Shown: positions 17,835 through 27,129 of the stretch, one piece after another
How positions within the stretch are numbered: position 1 is the stretch's first letter
Layout of the letters: every line of letters starts with the position of its first letter
Source: Micrococcus lacusdianchii
Lineage (GTDB): Bacteria; Actinomycetota; Actinomycetes; Actinomycetales; Micrococcaceae
Reading direction: 5' to 3'
Assembly (NCBI RefSeq): GCF_023155805.1
Contig: NZ_JAKNUW010000006.1
Span: 87,419 to 151,418 of the forward strand
Length of the DNA stretch: 64,000 nt
The notes under the pieces: model-generated
What the model was told of the DNA's origin: nothing
Seen by the model: only the letters and a program-made list of their open reading frames with translations
Databases searched by the model: none
Translations under genes and position numbers: made by a program

Positions 17835-18410
17835 TCAGGCGGTCTGGCCCTCGTGGCGGCCCTCGCCGAACTCCTCGACCAGCTTGGCGTTGAAGGCCTG
17901 CAGGTCACCGGGGTTGCGGGAGGTCACGAGGCCCTCGTCCACGACGACCTCCGAGTCCTGCCACAGGGCACCGGCGTTCTTCAGGTCCGCCTCGAGGGAC
18001 TTGTAGGAGGTGAGCTCGCGGCCCTCCACCACACCGGCGTTGATCAGCGTCCAGGGCGCGTGGCAGATCGCCGCGACCGGCTTGTGCTGCTCGAAGAAGG
18101 ACTTCACGAACGCCACCGCGTCCACGTCGACGCGCAGGGCGTCCCCGTTGAGGGTACCGCCGGGCAGCACGAGCGCGTGGTAGTCCTTCGCCTCGGCGGC
18201 GAGCAGCTGCACGTCCACGTCGAACGAGTCGCCGTGGTTCCAGTCGTCGTTCATCGCGGTGATGCTGTCCGCCTGCGGGGACACCAGCACCGGGGAGCCA
18301 CCGGCGGCCTCCACGGCCTCCCACGGGGAGGTCAGCTCGATCTGCTCGACGCCGTTGGTCGCCAGGAACGCGATGGTGCGGCCCGCCAGGGGCTTCTGGG
18401 AGTCAGCCAT
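17835..18410 (-). CDS. DJ-1/PfpI-family class I amidotransferase-like protein
   Basis: The 191-residue protein has the DJ-1/PfpI fold signatures: IAFLATNGVEQIELTSPW at the start, HALVLPGGTLNGD (about 78-90) and the nucleophile elbow AAICHAPWTL with Cys116 followed by His117. Family members act as deglycases, proteases or stress chaperones; the precise role here is not deducible. A ribosome site (AAGGAGA) precedes the ATG at 18410. Confidence 0.9.
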   Translation of the reverse strand: MADSQKPLAGRTIAFLATNGVEQIELTSPWEAVEAAGGSPVLVSPQADSITAMNDDWNHGDSFDVDVQLLAAEAKDYHALVLPGGTLNGDALRVDVDAVAFVKSFFEQHKPVAAICHAPWTLINAGVVEGRELTSYKSLEADLKNAGALWQDSEVVVDEGLVTSRNPGDLQAFNAKLVEEFGEGRHEGQTA

Positions 18411-18433
18411 GAGGAATCTCCTTCTCAGGTCCG

Positions 18434-18454
18434 CCGGAGGCCGTGCGCCTCCGG
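18434..18454 (-). terminator. Short hairpin between ppk2 and the DJ-1/PfpI gene
   Basis: CCGGAGGC and GCCTCCGG pair over eight bases with a 5-base loop in the 105-base gap between two minus-strand genes. It is a plausible weak terminator for the PPK2 transcript. Confidence 0.45.
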
Positions 18455-18515
18455 TCCGTACGGATGGATCGTAGACCCGACGCCCCGCGTCGGCACAAGG
18501 GGTGCCGCACCACGG

Positions 18516-19427
18516 TCAGGAGGCCGCCAGCCGGGCCTGCTGCTCCTCGACGTCGAAGTCGGCCTCGGGCCACTCCAGCTCCAGCCCCTCGAGGGTCTCG
18601 ATCAGCAGCTGCTGGACGGCCAGGCGGGCGTACCACTTGCGGTCGGCGGGGACCACGAACCACGGCGCGTCGGTGACGTCCGTGCGCAGCAGGGCGATCC
18701 GGTAGACCTCCTGGTACTCGTCCCACCGGGCGCGCTCGTCGATGTCCCCGGGGTTGAACTTCCAGTGCTTGTCCGGACGCGCCAGCCGCTCGGCCAGGCG
18801 TGCCTTCTGCTCGTCCGCCGAGATGTGCAGCATCACCTTCACCACGCGGGTGCCCGCCGCCGCCAGCTCCGCCTCGAAGTCCCGGATGGCGCCGTAGCGG
18901 CGCTCGATCTCCTCGGCCGGGGCGAACCCGCGCACCCGCTGGATGAGGACGTCCTCGTAGTGGGACCGGTCGAACACGGCGATCCGCCCCGGACCCGGCA
19001 CGTGTGGGCGGATGCGCCACAGGAAGTCATGCGCGCGCTCCTCGTCCGTGGGCGCCTTGAAGGCCGTGAGGTCCACTCCCTGGGGGTCCATCTGCCCGAT
19101 CACGTGGCGCATGATCCCGCCCTTGCCGGCGGTGTCCATGGCCTGCACCACCAGCAGCACGGACGGGGCGGGCGCACCGTCCGCCGCCTCGCGGGTGGAG
19201 CGGGCGTAGAGCAGCTCCTGCAGCGCGGCGAGGCGGTCCGCGCGGGCCGCGAGCGCCGCCTTCCCCTCCGCCTTGCCTCCGGTGAACCCGGGGGTGGAGC
19301 GGGGGTCGACGTCGGCGGGGCCCACGGGGGCGCCGTCGGGCCGGCGGGCACGCAGCACCCGGCGCGCGGGGGCGTCGAACACGCTCCCGGCGCCCTCGGG
19401 GGTCGTCTCGTCCTTCGTCGTCGACAT
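18516..19427 (-). CDS. Polyphosphate kinase 2 family protein
   Basis: The 303-residue P-loop enzyme belongs to PPK2, which transfers phosphate between polyphosphate and nucleotides. Walker A is AMDTAGKGG (residues 96-104), Walker B is DRSHYEDVLIQRV, and the lid is HWKFNPGDIDERARWDEY. The sequence resembles the PPK2 class of about 300 residues that phosphorylates nucleoside mono- or diphosphates from polyphosphate. It sits 24 bases downstream of an aminotransferase gene on the same strand. Confidence 0.93.
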   Translation of the reverse strand: MSTTKDETTPEGAGSVFDAPARRVLRARRPDGAPVGPADVDPRSTPGFTGGKAEGKAALAARADRLAALQELLYARSTREAADGAPAPSVLLVVQAMDTAGKGGIMRHVIGQMDPQGVDLTAFKAPTDEERAHDFLWRIRPHVPGPGRIAVFDRSHYEDVLIQRVRGFAPAEEIERRYGAIRDFEAELAAAGTRVVKVMLHISADEQKARLAERLARPDKHWKFNPGDIDERARWDEYQEVYRIALLRTDVTDAPWFVVPADRKWYARLAVQQLLIETLEGLELEWPEADFDVEEQQARLAAS

Positions 19428-19451
19428 GCGGTCTCCTCTCAGGGGGGGCGG

Positions 19452-20693
19452 TCAGCCGCGGCGGTCCCGCCAGTCCTCGAGGAAGTCCTCGAGGCGGTCC
19501 AGGGCCATGTCCAGGTCCTTCACGCTCGGCAGGGTGACGAGGCGGAAGTGGTCGGTGTGGGGGTAGTTGAACGCGCCGCCGTGGCTGACCAGGATCTTCT
19601 TGGCCCGCAGCAGCTCGATCACGAACGCCTCGTCGTCGTCGATGGGATAGACCTCGGGGTCCAGGCGCGGGAACAGGTACAGCGCGCCGTGGGCCGGCTG
19701 CACGGCCACGCCCTCGATCGCGTTGAGCCGGTCCTGCGCGAGGTTGCGCTGCTCCAGCAGACGGCCGCCGGGCAGGATCAGGTCCTCGATGGACTGGTAT
19801 CCGCCCAGGGCCACCTGGATGGCGTGCTGCGCGGGCACGTTGGCGCACATGCGCATGTTGGCCAGCAGGGTCAGGCCCTCGAGGAAGTCGCGGGCCCGGT
19901 GCTTCGGCCCGGACACGGCCACCCAGCCGGAGCGGTAGCCCGCCACCCGGTACGCCTTGGACAGGCCGGAGAAGGTCAGGGTGAGCACGTCGTCGGACAG
20001 GCCGGCGGCGTTGATGTGGCGGGCTCCCTCGTAGGTGATCTTCTCGTAGATCTCGTCCGCCAGCAGGACCAGGTTGTGCCGGCGGGCCAGGTCGATCACG
20101 CCGTTGAGCACCTGGCGCGAGTAGACCGCGCCGGTGGGGTTGTTCGGGTTGATGACCACCACGGCCTTGGTGCGCTCCGTGATGAGCGACTCCATGTGCT
20201 CGAGGTCGGGCTCCCAGCCCTCCTCCTCGACGCACCGGTAGTGCACGGCAGAGCCGCCGGAGAGCGTGGTGGCGCCGGTCCAGAGCGGGTAGTCCGGGGA
20301 CGGGATGAGGACCTCGTCGCCGTCGTCCACGAGGGCCTGCAGCACGATGGAGATCAGCTCGGACACGCCGTTGCCCACGAACACGTCGTCCACGGAGATG
20401 TCCCGGATGCCGCGGGACTCGTAGTACTGGGACACGGCGGTCCGGGCGGAGTAGATGCCCTTGGAGTCCGAGTAGCCCTGGGCGTGCGGCAGGTGCTGGT
20501 ACATGGCCTGCAGGATCGAGTCCGGGGCCTCGAAGCCGAACGGGGCGGGGTTGCCGATGTTCAGCTTCATGATCCGGTGGCCCGCGGCCTCCATGCGCTG
20601 GGCCTCCTCCAGGATGGGGCCGCGCACGTCGTAGCGGACGTTGAGCAGCTTGGAGGACTGACGGATCTCGCGGGGGGCGCCGGTGGAAGCCAT
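19452..20693 (-). CDS. PLP-dependent aminotransferase, alanine aminotransferase type
   Basis: The 413-residue fold-type I aminotransferase closely fits the AlaA group (pyruvate/glutamate). Visible are NIGNPAPFGFEAP, YSDSKGIYSAR, NPNNPTGAVYS, ADEIYEKITYEG and the PLP lysine in FSGLSKAYRVAGYRSGW (Lys246). ATG codons at 20705, 20702 and 20693 are all in frame; I choose 20693, which begins the conserved region and has a weak GGGG upstream. A single-gene or two-gene unit with ppk2 is likely. Confidence 0.92.
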   Translation of the reverse strand: MASTGAPREIRQSSKLLNVRYDVRGPILEEAQRMEAAGHRIMKLNIGNPAPFGFEAPDSILQAMYQHLPHAQGYSDSKGIYSARTAVSQYYESRGIRDISVDDVFVGNGVSELISIVLQALVDDGDEVLIPSPDYPLWTGATTLSGGSAVHYRCVEEEGWEPDLEHMESLITERTKAVVVINPNNPTGAVYSRQVLNGVIDLARRHNLVLLADEIYEKITYEGARHINAAGLSDDVLTLTFSGLSKAYRVAGYRSGWVAVSGPKHRARDFLEGLTLLANMRMCANVPAQHAIQVALGGYQSIEDLILPGGRLLEQRNLAQDRLNAIEGVAVQPAHGALYLFPRLDPEVYPIDDDEAFVIELLRAKKILVSHGGAFNYPHTDHFRLVTLPSVKDLDMALDRLEDFLEDWRDRRG

Positions 20694-20748
20694 GCGCCCC
20701 ATCATGGCACCGCGCAGGCGCCCGTGACGCCCCGTGTGTCCGCGCGAC

Positions 20749-21999
20749 TCAGAACCAGCCGTCCACGGGGACCACCCAGTCCTCCGGCGCCTCCTCGAGC
20801 CCCTCGGTGACCAGCCAGTACTGGGCGGCGTCGTCCGGGGAGAGCGCGTCGGGGCCGGTGCTGACGCGCGCCAGGTCCCGCAGACCGTCCTCGTCCAGGG
20901 CCGTCATCACCTCCTGCAGGGCCGCCTCGACCCCGTCGTCCAGGGCGCGCGGGGATCCGACGACGGCGACCCGCCCGGCCGGCAGGACGCCGGCGCCGTC
21001 CTCGAGGACCGCCAGCCCGTGCGGCGGGACGTCCGGGTCGACGCTGTGGTCGATCGCCAGTCCCACCTCGTCCCGCACGAGCGCGGGCCCGGCGGGGTCC
21101 GCCTGCACGCTCCACTCGGCGGGACGGCAGCCGGCCGAGGCGTCCAGACGCGCGGTGAGCAGGGCGGCCGCCCGCTCCCCGCCCGGGCCGCCGGCGAGCG
21201 CCGCCGGCAGGGCGGCCGCCAGCTCCTCGCAGCGACCGTTGAGGTCGTCGACGGAGTCCAGCTTCAGGCGCGCCGCGGTGCCCGCGGAGAGGATCGGGGC
21301 CAGGCGCAGCTCGCCCGCGGACGAGGAGAGCACGCGGGGCGCGTCCGGCGGCGCGGACGCCGCCGCCGCGGACGAGGACGCACCCCCGGAGGGGGACGCG
21401 CCCTCGGAGGGGGACGGCGGGACGGCCACCGCCCCGCCGGCCGCGGCGCGCGCGAGGACGGCATCCACGATCGCCCGCACCGCCTCGGTGTCCGCCGCGG
21501 GGCCGACGTCGGCCAGCGGGGTGGGCGACGCGGCGGCCGCGGACGGCGAGGCGGGCACCCGCGGCGGCAGGTCCGGGTCGAGCGGAGTCAGCGTGGCGGG
21601 GCTCGGCGTGGGGACGGCGGAGGCGCGCGCGGCCTCGTCCTCCGGGTCCTCCTGCGGCAGCACGGCCTCGGGGTCGGCGGCCAGGGCCAGCGCCAGCGTG
21701 TCCACGATCGCCACCGTGTCCCCGCCGGCGGCGGACCACGCGGCGGCCTCGGGCTGGTCCGCGACGGTCACGGGGTGCCCGGCCCGGGCGAGGTGACGGG
21801 CGACGACGGCGGCCGCCGCCGTCTCCGCCTGCCCCGGCCCGTGGACCACCCGCACGGGCTCCCCCGTGGACGGGGCGGACGCGGACGGGTCCTCGGTGCC
21901 GCACCCGGCGGTCCCGAGGGCCAGGGCGAGGGTCGCACCGAACGCCAGGCCCCGTCGGCCGCGGAGCCGGCCGGCCGGGACGGGCGGCAGGGGGGTCAT
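20749..21999 (-). CDS. Lipoprotein resembling glycine-betaine/choline-binding proteins
   Basis: The 416-residue product has a lipoprotein signal (basic start, hydrophobic LAFGATLALALGTAGC; Cys33 is the lipidation site). The mature part resembles OpuAC-type binding proteins (VRVVHGPGQAETAAAAVVARHLARAG, later VGLAIDHSVDPDVPPHGLAVLEDG and LPAGRVAVVGSPRAL). It is interrupted by a Pro/Ser/Ala-rich stretch of about 100 residues near 110-215. No ABC permease or ATPase lies nearby, so it may serve a distant transporter or have a different role. Its ATG overlaps the Nudix gene stop (ATGA). Confidence 0.75.
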   Translation of the reverse strand: MTPLPPVPAGRLRGRRGLAFGATLALALGTAGCGTEDPSASAPSTGEPVRVVHGPGQAETAAAAVVARHLARAGHPVTVADQPEAAAWSAAGGDTVAIVDTLALALAADPEAVLPQEDPEDEAARASAVPTPSPATLTPLDPDLPPRVPASPSAAAASPTPLADVGPAADTEAVRAIVDAVLARAAAGGAVAVPPSPSEGASPSGGASSSAAAASAPPDAPRVLSSSAGELRLAPILSAGTAARLKLDSVDDLNGRCEELAAALPAALAGGPGGERAAALLTARLDASAGCRPAEWSVQADPAGPALVRDEVGLAIDHSVDPDVPPHGLAVLEDGAGVLPAGRVAVVGSPRALDDGVEAALQEVMTALDEDGLRDLARVSTGPDALSPDDAAQYWLVTEGLEEAPEDWVVPVDGWF

Positions 22000-22499
22000 C
22001 GGGACGGCTCCGCGGGGACGGGCAGCCCCGCCAGCTCCAGGGCGCGACGCACCCAGGCGGAGAGCGGGACGTCGTCGAGCGCGTCCAGGCGGAACCAGCG
22101 CGCGTCGACGGACGAGCCGTCGGTCTCCGGCCGCAGCGTCCCGCCGGTGAGCCGTGCGGTGTGCAGCACCTGGACGGTCAGCAGCGGCACGCCCTCGCCG
22201 CGCAGACGACGCTCGGCGGGCACGGTGCCGGTGGTCACCCCGAGCAGGCCGGTGAGCTCACAGGTGTGGCCGGTCTCCTCCTCGACCTCCCGCAGGCACG
22301 CCTCCTCGGGGCTCTCCCCCAGCTCGATGCCGCCGCCGGGCAGCGTCCACACGATCCCCTGCGGCCCCCGCCACGCGGAGAGCAGCACGGCGCCCTCCGC
22401 CACGATCAGCGCGTACGAGCCCGCCCGGGTCTGGAAGACGCCGTCCGGGGCGGGCGGGGCGGCGGCGGCGGCCGGCTCGCTCGGCGGGGCAGGGCACAC
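21996..22499 (-). CDS. Nudix hydrolase
   Basis: The 167-residue protein has a perfect Nudix box: G56-x5-E62-x7-REVEEETG (GGGIELGESPEEACLREV region), which binds metal and hydrolyses nucleoside diphosphate-linked substrates. TDGSSVDARWFRLDAL near the C-terminus is also common in the family. It starts with a GTG at 22499 behind AGGAG and overlaps the downstream lipoprotein gene by four bases. Substrate is unknown. Confidence 0.92.
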   Translation of the reverse strand: MCPAPPSEPAAAAAPPAPDGVFQTRAGSYALIVAEGAVLLSAWRGPQGIVWTLPGGGIELGESPEEACLREVEEETGHTCELTGLLGVTTGTVPAERRLRGEGVPLLTVQVLHTARLTGGTLRPETDGSSVDARWFRLDALDDVPLSAWVRRALELAGLPVPAEPSR

Positions 22500-22768
22500 G
22501 GGAGGACTCCTGGGGTCGGGGCCGGGGTGGAGGAGGCGGCCGGGGTGGCGGTGCGGGGTCGGCCCAGTCTACGAGCCCGGCTTGCGCCCGGCCCCGTCCC
22601 CCGGCGGCGAACACGGCCGATCGAGCGTCCGACGCCGGCCCGCCGCTGGCTACGCTGGGGCATCGCCCGGGGACGGCCACGGCGGTCCCCGGGACGGCTC
22701 GCCGCCAGGCACCGGCCCGCACCGGGCCCGACGTCGGGCCCCGTCGACGCGACCCGAAGGAGACCGCC

Positions 22769-24592
22769 GTGCAGGACCCCGCCCCGCACCCGGGCGAGAC
22801 GCTCGCCGGGAGGGACCCCCTCGCCGTCGTGGAGCGCCTGCTGCGGCAGGCCGAGGGACCGCTCGTCGCCCCGGCCGATCCCGACGGCGCCCTCGACGCG
22901 CCCGGCCGCCGCGAACGCGCCCTGGAGGCGCTGCTGCGGGAGGATCCCCCGGACGCGGCCGCCCACGCCCGGACGGGGCTGGACGCCGCCGGAGGCGGGG
23001 ACCCGTCCGTCCGGCTCGGCCTGCTGAAGCTGCTGGCCACGGCCGCCGACCACGCGCGGGACACCGAGGAGCGCGCGCGGTGGACCGCCGAACGCGCCGA
23101 CCTCCTCCGCTCCCTCGGACGACCCCGCCAGGCGGACCTCGAGGTCCAGCTCGGAGCGGCCCTGCTGCGCGAGCCGGACGACTTTGAGGCCACCGTGCTG
23201 GCCGGCGTCGTGGAGGACGAGCGCGACCGCGCCGCCGCCGACCCCGCGGACACCGTCCTGCCCGACGCGCTCCTGGCCCTGTGCGCGCACCGCGTGCAGG
23301 CCGCCGACCTGGACGCCGCCCTGACGGCGGCGGACGAGGCCCTGACGGCCCTGGAGCGGCAGCGCGCGGCGGGGGCCGCCCTGGGCGTCGGCGCCGAGGC
23401 GGACGTCCACCTGCTGTGCTCCCGCCTGCACCTGTGGCGGGGGGAGACCCGGGCCGCGGAGGAGGCGGCCGTCCGGGTGCTGCGGCTGCCCTGCGCGGCC
23501 GTGGCGCGCGCCTCGGCCACGCTCGTGCGGGCGCTCGCGGCGCACGGCGAGGACCGCGACGACGCCGCCCTGGACTTCGCCCTGCGGGCCGCCGAGCAGA
23601 TGGCCCGGGCCGGGCTGCGGCGCGGCGCGGCCTCCGCCGCGGCCCTCGTGGGGCGGGTGGCCGGGCACGACCCGGACCGGCAGGACCTGTCCGTGGCGGC
23701 CTGGCGGCTGGCGTCGGTGCACGCCGAGAAGGCGGAGGCCCCCGAGGCGGCGAGCCTGAGCTACTGGTGGGGTCATCAGCTCGTGGCCGCCGGCCGGGCC
23801 GAGGAGGCCGAGCCCGTGCTGGAGGGCCTCGTGCGCCGCGAGGCCGCCGAGGGGCACGAGGCCGAGCGGGCCCGGGCGCTCGTGGACCTGGGGCACGCGC
23901 TGCACGAGCAGGACCGTCCCTCGGACGCCCTGCCCCACTGGCGGGAGGCCGCGGACCTGTTCACCGGGTGCGGCCGGCACGCCGACGCCGCGCACACCCT
24001 CCTGGCGGCCGGGGCCCTGACGCACCGGGACCATGGGGACGTGGCCCGGGCCGGCGCCCTGGAGCTCTTCGAGCGGGCCGTGGAGCAGGCCCGCCTCGCG
24101 GCGGACGAGGACCCGGCCGTGCTCGCCTCCGCGCTGCATGCCCTGGGCTACCTGCGCTGCGAGACCGGGCGCGGGGACGGGCTTGCCCTCCTGGACGAGG
24201 CGATCGCCCTGGCCGAGCGCACCGGCACCCCGTGGCAGCGCGCGGACTACCTGGACACCCGGGCCCGGTCCCTGTGGGCGCTGCACCAGGGGGACGAGGC
24301 CGTATCCGCCGCACTGACCTCGGCGGACATGTTCCACGACGCCGGCGACGCCCAGGGCGCCGCGCAGGCCGAGCTGTTCGCGGCCTACGTGGTGGCCGAG
24401 GACGGCCGTCCCGAGCAGGCCGCCACCCTGTTCCGCCTGGTCCACGAGTCCACGGCCTCGGACCTCGTGCGTCTGGGCGCCCTCACGGGCCTGCACCGGT
24501 GCCTGGCGGCCCTCGGCGACCACGAGGAGGCCGCCCGGGTCCGCCGGGACGCCGACGAGGTCCGCCGCAGCCTGGGCGTGGCCGAGGACTGA
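22769..24592 (+). CDS. Tetratricopeptide-repeat-like protein of unknown function
   Basis: A 607-residue, almost wholly alpha-helical protein, very rich in Ala, Leu, Arg and Asp. From about residue 170 onward it consists of helix pairs of 35-40 residues with TPR-like spacing (for example ARALVDLGHALHEQDRPSDALPHWREAADLF and AATLFRLVHESTASDLVRLGALTGLHRCLAALGD). No signal or membrane segment is present. TPR scaffolds mediate protein contacts; no partner is suggested by the neighbours. The start is the GTG at 22769 with GAAGGAGA upstream. It converges on the next gene with only 10 bases between. Confidence 0.75.
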   Translation: MQDPAPHPGETLAGRDPLAVVERLLRQAEGPLVAPADPDGALDAPGRRERALEALLREDPPDAAAHARTGLDAAGGGDPSVRLGLLKLLATAADHARDTEERARWTAERADLLRSLGRPRQADLEVQLGAALLREPDDFEATVLAGVVEDERDRAAADPADTVLPDALLALCAHRVQAADLDAALTAADEALTALERQRAAGAALGVGAEADVHLLCSRLHLWRGETRAAEEAAVRVLRLPCAAVARASATLVRALAAHGEDRDDAALDFALRAAEQMARAGLRRGAASAAALVGRVAGHDPDRQDLSVAAWRLASVHAEKAEAPEAASLSYWWGHQLVAAGRAEEAEPVLEGLVRREAAEGHEAERARALVDLGHALHEQDRPSDALPHWREAADLFTGCGRHADAAHTLLAAGALTHRDHGDVARAGALELFERAVEQARLAADEDPAVLASALHALGYLRCETGRGDGLALLDEAIALAERTGTPWQRADYLDTRARSLWALHQGDEAVSAALTSADMFHDAGDAQGAAQAELFAAYVVAEDGRPEQAATLFRLVHESTASDLVRLGALTGLHRCLAALGDHEEAARVRRDADEVRRSLGVAED

Positions 24593-24602
24593 CCCGGTCG
24601 GG

Positions 24603-25277
24603 TCAGGAGGCGCGGCGCCGGGCCAGGACGTTGTCCAGGTCCAGGGCGGCGATGTCCTGCTCGGCCGTGGCGCTGAGGTGCTCCTCGCGCTCGACCACCG
24701 GCACCGGGTCCTTGAGTCGCGCGGTCGAGCGGGGCGCCTCCTCGGCCACGTACGGCGCCGGGACGGGCCGCTCGACCTCGGGGGCGTCCAGGTAGGTGGG
24801 GCGGGGCACGGACGGGACGACCACGCCGGCCAACGGGACGGCGAAGCGGACCGGGGCGGCCGGACGCGCCGGGACGGGCACGTCCTCCAGCCGCGGGGCG
24901 TCGGCCTCGTCCTCGAACGCGCGGAGCGTCGCGAAGGTGCGGCGGTCGCGCTCCGGGTCCGCGACGACCGGCAGCTCCGCGGTCTCCTCCTCCGCCTCGA
25001 CGGCATCCGGGCAGGTCCGTGCCCACTCCGCCTCGAGCCGGCGCAGGTCCCGCACGGCCAGGACGCGCAGACCCACGACCGCGGCGACGGTGATCAGGAG
25101 GGACCAGCCGGCCACCCCGGCCGTGGGCAGGCCCGCGAGGGCGCACAGGGCCGTGACGACCGCGACGGTCAGCGACACCGCGCCCACGAGGAACAGGGAG
25201 GTGCGGTCCCAGTGCACCTGGAACCCGGCCTCGGGCTCATGGACGGCGGGCTCGCGGGGCGCAGGCGAGGCGGTCAT
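24603..25277 (-). CDS. Small membrane protein with two transmembrane helices
   Basis: The 224-residue protein has a short cytoplasmic start, two hydrophobic helices (about residues 27-48 and 52-72), and a long acidic, Pro-rich tail ending in AALDLDNVLARRRAS. No known domain is evident; similar small proteins with a conserved DLDxVLxRRR-type C-terminus occur in actinobacteria, which makes me accept it as real. ATG at 25277 is preceded by AGGAGGAC. Confidence 0.75.
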   Translation of the reverse strand: MTASPAPREPAVHEPEAGFQVHWDRTSLFLVGAVSLTVAVVTALCALAGLPTAGVAGWSLLITVAAVVGLRVLAVRDLRRLEAEWARTCPDAVEAEEETAELPVVADPERDRRTFATLRAFEDEADAPRLEDVPVPARPAAPVRFAVPLAGVVVPSVPRPTYLDAPEVERPVPAPYVAEEAPRSTARLKDPVPVVEREEHLSATAEQDIAALDLDNVLARRRAS

Positions 25278-25394
25278 GGTGTCCTCCTGGGAAGCTCTGG
25301 GACGGCGGGCGTGCGGGAGCGGGGCGGCGTGACCCCGGTCGACGCCGGCGGAGGACTCCAGCCTACCGGCCCGCGCGGGCCTCGGTGACCGGCC

Positions 25395-26024
25395 TCACCC
25401 CGTGCGGGGGTGCATGTCGAGCCACCGGGTCAGGAGCCCCTCGGGGACCTCCTCCGCGGTGACGGCGAAGCTGCGGTGGTCCCGCCAGGCGCCGTCGACG
25501 TGCAGGTACGCCCGCCGCAGCCCCTCCTCCCGCAGGCCGAGCTTCTGCACCACCCGCAGGCTCGCCTCGTTCTCGGGGCGGATGTTCACCTCCACGCGGT
25601 GCAGTCCCAGCCCGCGGAAGGCCCAGTCCGTCACCATGGCCACGGCGGTCGGGGTCAGCCCGTGCCCGGCCTCCCGGCGGTCCACCCAGTAGCCCACCGC
25701 CCCGGACATCACCGAGCCCAGCTGCACCCCGCCCAGGCTCACGAGACCCACGAGGCGGTCGCGTCCCGGGCCGTCCTCGTCCAGGGCCATGCCCCAGGTG
25801 TAGGACGTCCCCGCGCGGGCCTGGCGACCGTGCCACCGGACCATCTGGCCGAAGCTCGCGGGGCCGGCTCCGGGCACCGGGCTCGTGGCGTCCCACGGGG
25901 TCAGCCAGGCGGCGTTCACGCGCCGCTGCTCCTCCCACGCACGCCGGTCCGACCGCCGCAGCGGACGCAGCGTGAGCGTGCCGTGGCGCAGTGCCACGGG
26001 CCAGACGGAGCCGGAGACGTTCAT
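25395..26024 (-). CDS. GNAT acetyltransferase, RimJ/RimL type
   Basis: The 209-residue enzyme fits the ribosomal-protein-alanine acetyltransferase RimJ/RimL group (Acetyltransf_3): LRPLRRSDRRAWEEQRRVNAAWLTPWD at the start, YWVDRREAGHGLTPTAVAMVTDWAFRGLGLHRVEVNI around the acetyl-CoA site, and NEASLRVVQKLGLREEGLRRAYL. I start at the ATG at 26024; longer extensions would be antisense to the next gene. It is divergent from the folate gene 33 bases away. Confidence 0.9.
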   Translation of the reverse strand: MNVSGSVWPVALRHGTLTLRPLRRSDRRAWEEQRRVNAAWLTPWDATSPVPGAGPASFGQMVRWHGRQARAGTSYTWGMALDEDGPGRDRLVGLVSLGGVQLGSVMSGAVGYWVDRREAGHGLTPTAVAMVTDWAFRGLGLHRVEVNIRPENEASLRVVQKLGLREEGLRRAYLHVDGAWRDHRSFAVTAEEVPEGLLTRWLDMHPRTG

Positions 26025-26057
26025 GGCCCCGATCCTACGAGGCGGCATGATGGCGGC

Positions 26058-26756
26058 ATGGACCCCTTCCGCCCGGACCCCTTCCCCGCCGTCGGCGACG
26101 CCGCCCTCGCCGCCGCCAAGGCGGCGCTGCGCTCCCGGCACCGCGCCGCGCGTCGGGCCCTGGACCCCGCCGAGCGCACCCGCCAGGCCGAGGCGGCGGC
26201 CGAGCACCTGTGGCCGTGGCTCGCCCCCCGTCTCGCGGCGGCCCGGGAGGCCGGCCGCACCCCCGTCGTCGCCACGGTGCTCCCGATGGGCTCCGAGCCG
26301 GACACCGGCCCGCTGCGGGCCCGTCTGACCGAGGCCGGCGCGCGCGTGCTGGTCCCCGTGATCGAGCCGGCGCGGCGCCTGTCCTGGGCGGACTGGACGC
26401 CGGAGGTCCCCGTGGCCCGGGCGGCGAACGCCCCCGTGGACGAGCCGACGGGTCCCCGCCACGGCCCGGAGGTGCTCGCCGAGGCGGTGCTGGTGCTGGC
26501 GCCGGCCCTGGCCGTGGACCGGTCCGGGATGCGCATGGGGCAGGGCGGCGGCTACTACGACCGCTTCCTCGCCGGCCTCCCCGGGTCCGTCCCGGTGGTG
26601 GCGCACGTCTTCGGCCACGAGCTGCTGCCCGCCGGGGAGGTCCCCTTCGAGCCGACCGACCGGCCCGTGGACGGCGTCCTGACCGCCGACGGGCTGACGT
26701 GGCTCACCGCCGCCGGGCGCCCCGCCGGCACCGTGCACCTGCCCGACGCGCAGTAG
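26058..26756 (+). CDS. 5-formyltetrahydrofolate cyclo-ligase
   Basis: The 232-residue enzyme converts 5-formyl-THF to 5,10-methenyl-THF with ATP, recycling a folate by-product of serine hydroxymethyltransferase. The family signature GMRMGQGGGYYDRFL is intact and the N-terminal KAALRSRHRAARRAL region binds nucleotide. The first ATG with good spacing from the divergent gene is 26058. It is followed 63 bases later by fmdB-like zinc-ribbon gene on the same strand, a common neighbourhood in actinobacteria. Confidence 0.93.
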   Translation: MDPFRPDPFPAVGDAALAAAKAALRSRHRAARRALDPAERTRQAEAAAEHLWPWLAPRLAAAREAGRTPVVATVLPMGSEPDTGPLRARLTEAGARVLVPVIEPARRLSWADWTPEVPVARAANAPVDEPTGPRHGPEVLAEAVLVLAPALAVDRSGMRMGQGGGYYDRFLAGLPGSVPVVAHVFGHELLPAGEVPFEPTDRPVDGVLTADGLTWLTAAGRPAGTVHLPDAQ

Positions 26757-26819
26757 CATCGGGGCACCCCGTCCCACCGCGCGGGCGCCCCGCGCGCCCG
26801 CCCGTCCGAGAGGTGCTCC

Positions 26820-27104
26820 ATGCCCACGTACGCCTACCGCTGCAAGGACTGCGGCCACGCCTTCGACGCCGTCCAGTCCTTCTCCGACGACGCGCTCACC
26901 GAGTGCCCCGCGTGCGGCGGCGTCCTGCGGAAGCAGTACGGGTCCGTGGGGGTGAGCTTCAAGGGCTCCGGCTTCTACCGCACCGACTCGCGCGGCGGCA
27001 CGGGCGGCGGCGACGGCGCGAAGGCCTCCTCGGGCGGCGCCGCGTCCGGCTCGGACTCGGGGTCCGCGGCCACGACGACCTCCGGCGGCGGCTCCGCCGA
27101 CTGA
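26820..27104 (+). CDS. FmdB-family zinc-ribbon protein
   Basis: The 94-residue protein starts MPTYAYRCKDCGHAFDAVQSF and has two CxxC pairs (KDC and CPACGG) forming a zinc ribbon, followed by KQYGSVGVSFKGSGFYRTDSR and a Gly/Ser/Thr-rich flexible tail. The family is a putative regulatory or assembly factor of unknown mechanism. Full length for the family. Confidence 0.93.
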   Translation: MPTYAYRCKDCGHAFDAVQSFSDDALTECPACGGVLRKQYGSVGVSFKGSGFYRTDSRGGTGGGDGAKASSGGAASGSDSGSAATTTSGGGSAD

Positions 27105-27129
27105 CCCGCGGTCCCCGGGTCCGCCGCGC

